DNA of 37,344 nucleotides from assembly GCA_947168335.1 (NCBI GenBank), contig CAMVLM010000022.1, positions 1 through 37,344 on the forward strand, given 5' to 3'. The stretch's first letter is position 1. Each line of letters starts with the position of its first letter. A program made the position numbers and the translations under genes. A model generated the notes under the pieces. It did not search any database. It was not told where the DNA came from and saw nothing but the letters and a program-made list of their open reading frames with translations. Source of the stretch: an uncultured Butyrivibrio sp. (lineage in GTDB: Bacteria; Bacillota; Clostridia; Lachnospirales; Lachnospiraceae). This document shows positions 14,776 through 21,482 of the stretch, piece by piece.

Positions 14776-16184
14776 CATTTTTCTTTTGACTGCAGCATTA
14801 CCGTAACTATAAAAGTATTTAGAGCAGTCTCCACTTTGACTCCGCCAAGATATTTTTCTGCGATGTTATTCACACTTTTCAGCCCGATACCATGCTGCCC
14901 TATATCCGATTTTTCCTTTTTTCTACTAACTATTGAGTTATCCTTATCACGTATAACCGTTCCATCATAAGAATTTTCTGTTTTTATCAGATAAAAGTTA
15001 TCTTTTGAAACACCATACAGCTTAATAAATCGATCTTTTTCCGGCACCAGTGCAACCGCTTCCAATGCATTATCTAAAAGATTATTGAGTACAATAGCCA
15101 TATCCATAGCACTGATGCTCTTATCCCCAGGGTAAGAAAACTCACTCTTAAAAGAACATTCCTGTTTTTCTGCCTGAGTTGCCGCTTCATTTATTACAAC
15201 ATCAGTAACCGGATTACCTGTAGAATATTTCACCCCACCGGCATTAAGCTCTATGTCCATTTCACTTAAAAAATCACTTGCATCCTGATATCGATTATTC
15301 TCGATAAAACTCTTTAAAATCATTAGCTTCCCCGCCATATCATGACGCAGAGTCCTGATCTGATTGTAATGATTTTCAGTAAATTCTATCTTTTTTCTCA
15401 GAAACTCCTGCTCCTGCACCTGTTCCTGAAGCAAAAGATCTTCTTCCTTTAATCGCCTATACCGCTGCCAGGTTGCTATGGCCGATAATTCACCTATAAA
15501 AATAAGAACTGCAAGAATTGGCAAGGTGTATCTTAGACTTCTTTTTTCATCCAGCAAAACAAATACTTCCTTTTGTAGAGGAACGACCATGACATCTACA
15601 ATCATGTATGAGATAAAATAAGATACCGCAGAATAGATTGAAAGATAGACAGCTTCTGTCCAGGTCATATCATACTGTTCTGGACAAATCCTTTTTATTA
15701 ATAAAAATTCCATCCCCACCATTACAGTCATAAATATTACTTGAGCCATCATCAGCAAAAACATCCTGAGCCACAGTTCTTCTATCGCTCCTTCCAGCGA
15801 ATAATCTATACTTCCTATGACCATGTCTGTTATTGAATTAGAAGCTGCTGTATTGATCAAGTGCCAGACATAATATATGTTCTGCCAGAGAAAAAACACA
15901 AAAAGCATATGTGGCATTGCCTTTTTGTCATAAAAATAGAATATGGCAATGATTGTCAGAACACTTATTATGGTAAATAGCCCTTTTACAGGGAAGGGAA
16001 GAGAATACAGACATAATGCTTCTATCGTAATTACTGCTGATAACACAATCCTTTTTACCCTGTTCAAAACCTCTTTTTTTATAAACAGGCGAATGAAATA
16101 ATACAAAAATATGCCTCGTATCAGAATTATTGATACTCCATAAAATTCTTCTATTATCCTAATTTGCACTTCTGACATATACAC
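14775..16184 (-). CDS. GHKL sensor histidine kinase (AgrC-like), pair 1
   Basis: This protein of about 469 aa has roughly six hydrophobic N-terminal helices (residues 5-230), a coiled-coil linker (LKEEDLLLQEQVQEQEFLRKK), the phospho-acceptor box LRHDMAGKLMIL, an N box VLNNLLDNALEAV and a G box GQHGIGLKSVNNIAEKY. This is the HPK10/AgrC class, which usually senses peptides at the membrane. It starts 11 bases after the response-regulator stop. GTG at 16184 has AGG at good spacing; ATG at 16178 is the alternative. It should phosphorylate the regulator encoded upstream. No AgrB or AgrD gene is adjacent. Confidence 0.92.
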   Translation of the reverse strand: MYMSEVQIRIIEEFYGVSIILIRGIFLYYFIRLFIKKEVLNRVKRIVLSAVITIEALCLYSLPFPVKGLFTIISVLTIIAIFYFYDKKAMPHMLFVFFLWQNIYYVWHLINTAASNSITDMVIGSIDYSLEGAIEELWLRMFLLMMAQVIFMTVMVGMEFLLIKRICPEQYDMTWTEAVYLSIYSAVSYFISYMIVDVMVVPLQKEVFVLLDEKRSLRYTLPILAVLIFIGELSAIATWQRYRRLKEEDLLLQEQVQEQEFLRKKIEFTENHYNQIRTLRHDMAGKLMILKSFIENNRYQDASDFLSEMDIELNAGGVKYSTGNPVTDVVINEAATQAEKQECSFKSEFSYPGDKSISAMDMAIVLNNLLDNALEAVALVPEKDRFIKLYGVSKDNFYLIKTENSYDGTVIRDKDNSIVSRKKEKSDIGQHGIGLKSVNNIAEKYLGGVKVETALNTFIVTVMLQSKEK

Positions 16185-16195
16185 CAATTACCTCG

Positions 16196-16978
16196 TCACA
16201 AAATATGATCCATGTATGCTTTGACAAAATCCGCATATTTATATTTTGAAATAATGATAGAATCTCCGCTGTCCATAATGGCTTCTGTCCTTGTGTAGCC
16301 TCTGATATGATTCAAATTCACAAGATACCCTCTATGTATTCTGAAAAAATCTTTTCCAAGTTCCTCTTCAAATTCCGACATTCTTTTATACACTTCGTAG
16401 ATTTTGCTTTTGAGATGTACAGTAGTTTTCCGGCCATTACTTTCTACATACAAAATGTTCTTTATGGCTATCTGTAGTGTTACTCCACCTGTCTGGATTG
16501 TTGTATACTGCTCCCCTGCATCCTCTTCATATGTAGCTTCACATATCATCTGGGCATCCATTTTTTTCATTTCTTCCACTGCTCTTCGGAGTTCAGACTC
16601 AAATGCGGCTTTGGATATTGGTTTAAGAAGATAACCATATGCCCTTACACCAAAAGCATCTCCCATTCTGTCGGGAATACCGGTAACAAATATGATAAGT
16701 GGTCTTGAAGCCCTGATGCTGCGTCCAACCCGTTCAATTCTTTCCCCCAGAGCTTTAGCTGCCTCAATTCCATCGGTACCACCCATAGCTATATCAAGAA
16801 AAAGCACATCTATTTTTGTTCCTGAATCTATGTCCTTTATCAGGTCTTCAGCCGATGAATACTCTTTTATTTCTGCATTGTACATACTTCCCGAAAGCCA
16901 TCCGTTAAGTAATTCTCTTACTGCTTTTTCATCATCACAGATTGCAAAACACATTTTTCCCATAATGTGTGAACCCAC
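16196..16978 (-). CDS. LytTR-family response regulator, pair 1
   Basis: This is a 260-aa protein with a receiver domain (CDDEKAV acid pocket near residue 14, phospho-acceptor D62 in LFLDIAMGG, KP at LLKPISK) and a C-terminal LytTR DNA-binding domain (about 155-258) containing ILYVESNGRKTTVHL, FFRIHRGYLVNLNHI and ISKYKYADFVKAY. These are AlgR/AgrA/LytR features. The start is uncertain: GTG at 16978 lies very close to GAGG, and ATG at 16963 is far from it. It is cotranscribed with the kinase gene downstream. A LytTR-type box and promoter lie 150-210 bases upstream, beyond a hairpin, which implies autoregulation. Confidence 0.93.
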   Translation of the reverse strand: MGSHIMGKMCFAICDDEKAVRELLNGWLSGSMYNAEIKEYSSAEDLIKDIDSGTKIDVLFLDIAMGGTDGIEAAKALGERIERVGRSIRASRPLIIFVTGIPDRMGDAFGVRAYGYLLKPISKAAFESELRRAVEEMKKMDAQMICEATYEEDAGEQYTTIQTGGVTLQIAIKNILYVESNGRKTTVHLKSKIYEVYKRMSEFEEELGKDFFRIHRGYLVNLNHIRGYTRTEAIMDSGDSIIISKYKYADFVKAYMDHIL

Positions 16979-16997
16979 TTTCCTCTTTTATTGTCTA

Positions 16998-17063
16998 TCA
17001 CATCCATATCATCAAAACTAACAAGCATAATGCCGTTAACAACAAAGTTATCTCCATAGACAT
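16998..17063 (-). CDS. Possible 21-aa hydrophobic leader peptide (weak)
   Basis: Between the hairpin at 17067 and the response-regulator start, an open frame encodes MSMEITLLLTALCLLVLMIW plus a final Met, a short hydrophobic helix. It has no ribosome binding site at its ATG, but GGAGAT lies six bases before an in-frame TTG that would give a 15-residue version. It could be a leader peptide, a small membrane peptide or chance. Confidence 0.2.
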   Translation of the reverse strand: MSMEITLLLTALCLLVLMIWM

Positions 17064-17066
17064 AAC

Positions 17067-17101
17067 AAAAAGCTTAACATGATTCTTCATGTAAGCTTTT
17101 T
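17067..17101 (-). terminator. Hairpin between box-3 promoter and response regulator 1 (terminator or attenuator)
   Basis: A stem of 9 bp plus 5 bp (one bulged base) formed by AAAAGCTTA/CATGA and their complements is followed by TTTTTG on the minus strand. It lies downstream of the candidate promoter at 17129-17155 and upstream of the response-regulator gene, so it would act on that operon's own leader as well as on readthrough from the 260-aa gene. Confidence 0.6.
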
Positions 17102-17128
17102 GAATTCCAACTATATTTTAATCATAAC

Positions 17129-17189
17129 ATTATGCCAGCACTCTCTATAGGTCAATGTTATGAATGGTCAGTTTTATGTCATGAGTGGA
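17129..17189 (-). promoter_or_regulatory. LytTR-type direct-repeat box 3 with adjacent promoter
   Basis: On the minus strand TCCACTCAT (17189-17181) and ACCATTCAT (17168-17160) have a 12-bp spacer. Four bases further lies TTGACC (17155-17150), then 15 bp, then CATAAT (17134-17129). Placing the box immediately upstream of the -35 is typical for activation by LytTR regulators. The promoter faces the regulator-kinase operon 1. Confidence 0.75.
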
Positions 17190-17191
17190 CA

Positions 17192-17974
17192 TTATTCCTT
17201 CTTATCAACAGCCCGTGGCAACAGCGATGAAAGTGCATCCGAATATCTTCCCTGGCTATTATACGATCCACCACCCCTTGCTGCTGCGTTAGTAATCGCC
17301 CTTCCTTTGTCACTCATCTTTGACGCAAACGAATTATACCCGGTGAAAAGTGTCTTTAGTGTTTTTATATCTGAACTCTTAAGCTTATCCTCATCCACCT
17401 CAAGCTTATTATTGGCTCCTACACTTATGCCCACCTTGTTTAATAGATCCTCATTTACTTCAGTTGTTTTAATCATCCATGTAGCAGAACGTAGCACATC
17501 TTTGGTGTTTGACTCTGCAGCACCATCCAATGTTCGGTTGTAACTATCCACAAAGCTCTTAACAGCCTTGCCGATACTATCCCAATCGTACTCTTCAGTT
17601 ACTGTCTCTTCACCTGTTTCCTCATTTTTAGTAGTCTTCTGCTTTTTTTGCCAAAGAGAGTCCTTCATCAGATTCTGCGCAGCTTTCGTCAATGTGCCTG
17701 CATTACTTGCCATAGAAGTAAGCTTTGTAGATGAGTCCTTACCTGCAGCAGCATTTTCTGCTTTCTGCTTGGCATAGTATGCTTTCACAAGCTTTTTGTA
17801 CGAGCCATTTCGAAGCATAGCATAATCAGAAACATTAAAAGGGCTTGTTGCACTTGTGCTGGTATTTATATTTAGCCCCGATAAAAAAGAGCTTGCATTC
17901 TGATTATAATCGCTGAAATCATAATCAGATTTATCATAATAACTACCACTTAATGAGTCTCTTATCGTTGACAT
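17192..17974 (-). CDS. Cargo protein with FliD C-terminal-like segment
   Basis: This is a 260-aa soluble protein. The N-terminus is rich in Ser, Tyr and Asp (SYYDKSDYDFSDYNQNASSF). Residues about 132-235 (AVKSFVDSYNRTLDGA, LLNKVGISVGANNKLEVDED, DIKTLKTLFTGYNSFASKM) follow the pattern of the FliD C-terminal domain and parallel the 289-aa protein farther along the module. No Sec signal or membrane helix. The ATG has AAAGGAGG seven or eight bases upstream. It is the last gene of the string 21226 to 17192, with short gaps between genes. It may be a paralogue of the 289-aa protein; the family name is inference. Confidence 0.75.
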   Translation of the reverse strand: MSTIRDSLSGSYYDKSDYDFSDYNQNASSFLSGLNINTSTSATSPFNVSDYAMLRNGSYKKLVKAYYAKQKAENAAAGKDSSTKLTSMASNAGTLTKAAQNLMKDSLWQKKQKTTKNEETGEETVTEEYDWDSIGKAVKSFVDSYNRTLDGAAESNTKDVLRSATWMIKTTEVNEDLLNKVGISVGANNKLEVDEDKLKSSDIKTLKTLFTGYNSFASKMSDKGRAITNAAARGGGSYNSQGRYSDALSSLLPRAVDKKE

Positions 17975-18066
17975 CTCCTTGCCCTCCTTTGCTTCACTGT
18001 GGATGCAATCTTTTTATGAAAGTTGATAATTTCATGAAAGAGCTTGTATCCATCATATTCCAGGTC

Positions 18067-18708
18067 TCAGACCTTAATGTCTATCCTTTTTCTGTGCATC
18101 ATTAGTTCTTCCATCCTCTGCTGTCCTGTTAAAGTCTTCCCATCTATGCTTTGATCATTTTCCATTTCTTCGGCAATCAGCTTATCATCCTCTGGTATAT
18201 CTTCAACAGATTCAACTGATTCCATGTTTTCATCCATTTCTTCAAGGTTCTCTTCAATCTCCTCAATGGATTCTTCCATCTCTTCCATTTCATCAGCGAT
18301 ATCCTCAAATTCATCCATGACATCCGCAAGAAGTCCATCGCTCTTCTCCACTCCGGTTGCTTCTTCGATAAGCTCTTCTTTGCGCTCTTCGGGTGTCTTG
18401 GGTGCTGCTTTCTCAGCTGCTTCAGCAATCTTCTCTCCGGTCTCCCATGCCTCGTCAAGCATATGAAATACCTGTTCATGGTTGTATTCCGCTTTAACCG
18501 CAGCTATCTGATTATCATAGTCTTCAATCATTTGAAGCTTTTTCTTGATATCTTCAATGGACTCAGACTGAATATTTTTCAGATTATGCTTTTGGTTCTC
18601 GATAAACGCAATCTGATTATCACGTTTTTGCTGCCTCTCCATTCGGTTCTGCTCAGCTTTGGAAGAAAAATTATTAAACAAATTTAAGCCCTGTACGTTT
18701 ATGTTCAT
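18067..18708 (-). CDS. Acidic coiled-coil cargo protein (213 aa)
   Basis: I do not recognise a named family. The N-terminus MNINVQGLNLFNNFSSKAEQ is followed by a long charged helix. Residues about 130-185 are extremely acidic, built of repeats such as EEMEEMEESIEEIEENLEEM. No signal or membrane segment. The ATG at 18708 is chosen for GGAGGG eight bases upstream; the longer frame to 18795 would overlap the previous gene. It lies between the 224-aa and 260-aa cargo genes in one probable operon. It could be a chaperone-like partner for the FliD-like proteins, by analogy with acidic export chaperones; this is inference. Confidence 0.75.
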   Translation of the reverse strand: MNINVQGLNLFNNFSSKAEQNRMERQQKRDNQIAFIENQKHNLKNIQSESIEDIKKKLQMIEDYDNQIAAVKAEYNHEQVFHMLDEAWETGEKIAEAAEKAAPKTPEERKEELIEEATGVEKSDGLLADVMDEFEDIADEMEEMEESIEEIEENLEEMDENMESVESVEDIPEDDKLIAEEMENDQSIDGKTLTGQQRMEELMMHRKRIDIKV

Positions 18709-18727
18709 ATACAGACCCTCCAAAATG

Positions 18728-19402
18728 TCATTGCTCTGTAGCATTTGCTGTAGTAGCTGCAGTCTCTTCTTCCTTGGACTTGTAGTAATCATCAAAAAGT
18801 TTGTTTGCAGCTTTCAATGTTTCATTACATATAGATGGAAGATCTCTCCCCCATGCACCAGTAGCCAAATTAAATCCCTTTTCCATAGCTTTCTGCATCT
18901 TTTTCATTTTCTCTACATCATCTCCTGCAAGAGCTGATGCAAAGTCAAAAAGTCTCTGAGAAGTCTGCTTTACGCCATAGTATCCATCTTCAGAAATATC
19001 CTTTTGTGCCTGAGCTTTAGTTGCTGCATCAACCTTGAAATTCCCACCAGCCAGTTTTTTCCAAAAGCTGTCATCTGTTGCCTTTCCAAAAGCTGAAACC
19101 TGGCCTTCCAATGTTTTCCTGACAATTTCCAGAAGCTTGTTCCTCTGGTCCTCTTCAGCCTGTTTCATCTGCTGAACTATTACAGCTCTGTCTGCAGGTG
19201 ACTTCTTATTTATGCTATATAAACCTGCATCCTTTTCACTTGTCTTTTCAGCTGTCTTCTCGTAAACTGCAGCAGACTCTTTATTCTCGTTTGCTACTTC
19301 CTGAACACTATCAGTTTTCTTTCCGTTTTCAGTTCTATAGTTTTCTGTGTTCAGCACTGAATAATCAGTATTTTGAATGTTTCCTACTAATCCTGTACTC
19401 AT
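18728..19402 (-). CDS. Conserved cargo protein (224 aa), flagellar-locus-type family
   Basis: The N-terminal 70 residues are polar and low in complexity. The C-terminal part is a compact helical domain: KSPADRAVIVQQMKQAEEDQ, a 40-residue spacer with ISEDGYYGVKQTSQRLFDFA, and GFNLATGAWGRDLPSICNET. I have the impression that proteins with this block occur beside flagellar genes in Lachnospiraceae, but I cannot run a search to confirm it. No signal peptide. The start is fixed by AGGAGGGATTTGTT. The gene is 19 bases from the next gene on each side, so it is cotranscribed with its neighbours. Confidence 0.75.
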   Translation of the reverse strand: MSTGLVGNIQNTDYSVLNTENYRTENGKKTDSVQEVANENKESAAVYEKTAEKTSEKDAGLYSINKKSPADRAVIVQQMKQAEEDQRNKLLEIVRKTLEGQVSAFGKATDDSFWKKLAGGNFKVDAATKAQAQKDISEDGYYGVKQTSQRLFDFASALAGDDVEKMKKMQKAMEKGFNLATGAWGRDLPSICNETLKAANKLFDDYYKSKEEETAATTANATEQ

Positions 19403-19421
19403 AACAAATCCCTCCTAAAAG

Positions 19422-20261
19422 TCATATTTCTGCATCGACCATTCCACCTACTTCTGTCATGCCTGCATCCTGTACCATCACGGGCATATCATCTCCACCA
19501 AGTGATAGCGATACTCCACTATCAAAACCTGATGAAACTGACGATTTCCCCAAATTCTCTTTTTCTGCCTGAAGCCTGTCAAACATTGCCTTTAGATACT
19601 TTAAGTCAGCCTTCATGATATCTCTTGCTTCATCAGATCTGTGTTTAGCCTTTAGTTGCTCAAGATCCTGCGGCTCCATGGCTCCTGAAAGTGCCTCAGC
19701 CATCTCATCGAGCCCCTGGTCTAGCTGAGCTGTTTCCTCAGCCTCTTCATACATCTCCTCAGCAGACATTTCCAGCTTTTCCATAAGGGCTTCGAATTCT
19801 TCCTGTTCAAGTTCCTTTATTTCTTCATCAGACTGATCATTTTCTAGTGGATTTTCCTGCTCAGAAGGCAATTCTTCGTTCATGTTCTGTTCAGCAGTTT
19901 CTTCCATCTTCAGGTTTTTCTTTTTCTTCTCACAGGCACGCTGGACCATTTCTGCATGCAGGATTGCTCTTAAAATCTCTTCATCATCGTACTCTCCGGT
20001 TTTCAGCTTTTTCTGTAGGTTCCCGATTTTCATCCTGATCCCGATAGAAACCTGAGCAGCTTTTGCGGAAGTCTTGGCACTTAAGACCTGTGCTGAAACC
20101 TGCTTGAAGCTATACATTGCCGGCTTCTTCTTTTTTGAGCTGTTACCCGTTTTCCTTGGCCTGGACATAGAGATAGTCCCTACATGATTACCATTAAGGT
20201 CATATAGGCGTTTATAGTAATATTCAGTATTTCCTCTAATTTGTAACTCATATCCATACAT
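19422..20261 (-). CDS. Coiled-coil cargo protein with small beta N-terminus (279 aa)
   Basis: The protein opens with a short strand-rich segment (MYGYELQIRGNTEYYYKRLY, then GNHVGTISMSRPRK), then a basic stretch (SSKKKKPAMYSF), then helices and a long acidic coiled coil (ELEQEEFEALMEKLEMSAEE). The C-terminus is Gly/Ser-rich. No signal peptide or membrane helix. The start at 20261 has GGAG about 12 bases upstream, less optimal than its neighbours. A conserved leader repeat (20279-20339) ends directly before the ribosome binding site. Function unknown; the acidic coiled coil resembles that of the 213-aa neighbour in composition. Confidence 0.72.
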   Translation of the reverse strand: MYGYELQIRGNTEYYYKRLYDLNGNHVGTISMSRPRKTGNSSKKKKPAMYSFKQVSAQVLSAKTSAKAAQVSIGIRMKIGNLQKKLKTGEYDDEEILRAILHAEMVQRACEKKKKNLKMEETAEQNMNEELPSEQENPLENDQSDEEIKELEQEEFEALMEKLEMSAEEMYEEAEETAQLDQGLDEMAEALSGAMEPQDLEQLKAKHRSDEARDIMKADLKYLKAMFDRLQAEKENLGKSSVSSGFDSGVSLSLGGDDMPVMVQDAGMTEVGGMVDAEI

Positions 20262-20278
20262 AGTTATCGCCTTCTCCA

Positions 20279-20339
20279 CTTCGTTCCGCATACAGTCTTA
20301 CTAAGCTCACAAGTTCGCTAAGTGCGACTAGCATCCTTG
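20279..20339 (-). repeat. Leader repeat, copy A (upstream of the 279-aa gene)
   Basis: A 61-nt element closely matches copy B at 21244-21305. On the transcribed strand both hold ACTTAGC and GCTTAGT, able to pair with a single mismatch, enclosed by AGTC and GACT. The stem bases are identical in both copies while the loop differs (10 nt here). Each copy ends just before the start signals of a cargo gene. Confidence 0.75.
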
Positions 20340-20363
20340 CTTCGCTACGCATACAGTCTTACT
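20340..20363 (-). repeat. Partial leader repeat
   Basis: A 24-nt exact match to one end of copy B (beginning CTTCGCTACGCATACAG on the plus strand) directly abuts copy A, giving a tandem partial duplication. Confidence 0.7.
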
Positions 20364-20388
20364 TGCTGTTGGTCTTAGCACATGTTCT

Positions 20389-20559
20389 TTATGTGCTTAG
20401 AGCAACACATGTGTTAGCAAATCCGCCAAGTGCAACAAAAAGGATCATTCTGCCCATAATACATACATCTACACCAAATACACTATCTGCATATAGGGTG
20501 ATGCAAAGGGTATAACGATCCTCATTTACTGTATATTTTATAAGTTGCCATCCTTGCAT
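20389..20559 (-). CDS. Possible 56-aa small protein in the gap between cargo genes (weak)
   Basis: The gap 20262-20614 otherwise holds the leader repeat. One frame from the ATG at 20559 encodes a peptide with MQGWQLIKYTVNEDRYTLCI and a hydrophobic end (MILFVALGGFANTCVALST). The frame continues upstream for eight codons without a start. No clear ribosome binding site. The end overlaps an imperfect hairpin (20373-20400). It may be a small membrane protein or a decayed remnant. Confidence 0.25.
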   Translation of the reverse strand: MQGWQLIKYTVNEDRYTLCITLYADSVFGVDVCIMGRMILFVALGGFANTCVALST

Positions 20560-20614
20560 AACCCCATACTCTTCCGTGAGTACTTAGCTTGATTTCTTAA
20601 TTTAAAAATCTATG

Positions 20615-21226
20615 TCAGGTCTTTACATCAATACTCACACTGACGCCTTCTGCTGCAGACACCTCTGTTCCTGTTGATTTTGCAATCTTTTCATCAATAT
20701 GCGGAACCTTTGTATTGTGCGTGGACTCTGAAACAACGGAAACTTTCACGCCACCGACATCGATCTGCTGTGCCTTTGCATTTTCTTCGTCTGAGAATCC
20801 GGATGCCCTTGCTTGTGCATTTTCGACTCTTGCAGCTTCTTCCGCTCTTCTTTCTGATGCAGCCTCCTGAAGATGCTGTTCCTGTTGTTTTCTCTCAGCT
20901 CTCTTCTTTTCACGCGCTGCTTCAGCTCTTTCATTCTCTTTCTGCAGGGTCGCATCAGCTTCCCTGGCTTTCTGCATTTCCTTATTAGTCTCAGCAATCT
21001 GCTCCATATTGTTATTTGCTATGTCTTCAGATCTTTTCTGAGTTTCAGCCAGTTCTTCTTTCTTTTTTGTGGTATCCGCGCCGGATGCCTCATCTCTCTT
21101 GATCTCAGCATCCAAAACACCGGCCTTACCATCCATCTGCTTTTTCACTCCCTGCTGAAGCTGTATCTGTTTCATGGATGTACTGGCAGATATAAGAGAC
21201 TGAGTCATAACATTTGTTAAAGCCAT
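20615..21226 (-). CDS. Charged coiled-coil cargo protein (203 aa)
   Basis: The protein begins MALTNVMTQSLISASTSMKQ, an amphipathic segment, and continues as a long Ala/Glu/Lys/Arg coiled coil (about residues 40-150), then a short C-terminal part with VGGVKVSVVSES and VSVSIDVKT strands. No Sec signal or membrane helix. The AGGAGGTAAGTAAG site fixes the ATG at 21226. It is the first gene after LytTR-type box 4 and its leader contains repeat copy B. Family unknown to me; the look is that of an exported or scaffold protein. Confidence 0.75.
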   Translation of the reverse strand: MALTNVMTQSLISASTSMKQIQLQQGVKKQMDGKAGVLDAEIKRDEASGADTTKKKEELAETQKRSEDIANNNMEQIAETNKEMQKAREADATLQKENERAEAAREKKRAERKQQEQHLQEAASERRAEEAARVENAQARASGFSDEENAKAQQIDVGGVKVSVVSESTHNTKVPHIDEKIAKSTGTEVSAAEGVSVSIDVKT

Positions 21227-21243
21227 CTTACTTACCTCCTTCG

Positions 21244-21305
21244 CTTCGCTACGCATACAGTCTTACTAAGCTCGCGATGCTCGCTAAGTGCGACTAGCAT
21301 CCTTG
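21244..21305 (-). repeat. Leader repeat, copy B (upstream of the 203-aa gene)
   Basis: This 62-nt element matches copy A at 20279-20339. The stem halves lie at 21265-21271 and 21283-21289 with an 11-nt loop. The remaining leader (21306-21451) is unassigned, with a further hairpin of CTTCCG and CGGAAG. Confidence 0.75.
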
Positions 21306-21451
21306 TACATAATATGGAATAAAATATTGAACTTCCGCTCTCGCTTTGCTCGCCGGAAGACGTTCGGACTAGGCTCAAAAATACTTCGCCAAGTCCTCTC
21401 AGCTCTATCAAAGGCTTCGGACAGTTAATAAAAAAACCTTATAGATTTTTC

Positions 21452-21481
21452 ATGAAACGACCTTTTTCAATCATGAATGGA
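21452..21481 (-). promoter_or_regulatory. LytTR-type direct-repeat box 4
   Basis: On the minus strand TCCATTCAT (21481-21473) and TCGTTTCAT (21460-21452) are 12 bp apart. The box directly follows the kinase-2 stop codon and reads towards the 203-aa cargo gene, about 225 bases upstream of its ATG. Confidence 0.78.
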
Positions 21482-21482
21482 C

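Noticed and set aside
18001..18050. Terminator or extra LytTR box around TTTCATGAAA
   Set aside because: The sequence forms a weak A/T hairpin with mismatches and lacks the paired 9-mers at a 21-bp period.
12697..21226. Type VII (WXG100) effectors or polymorphic toxins
   Set aside because: No WXG motif in a short two-helix protein, no LXG domain, and no toxin-immunity arrangement were seen in the cargo.
20279..21305. CRISPR array made from the leader repeats
   Set aside because: There are only two full copies nearly 1 kb apart plus one partial, without regular spacers or cas genes.
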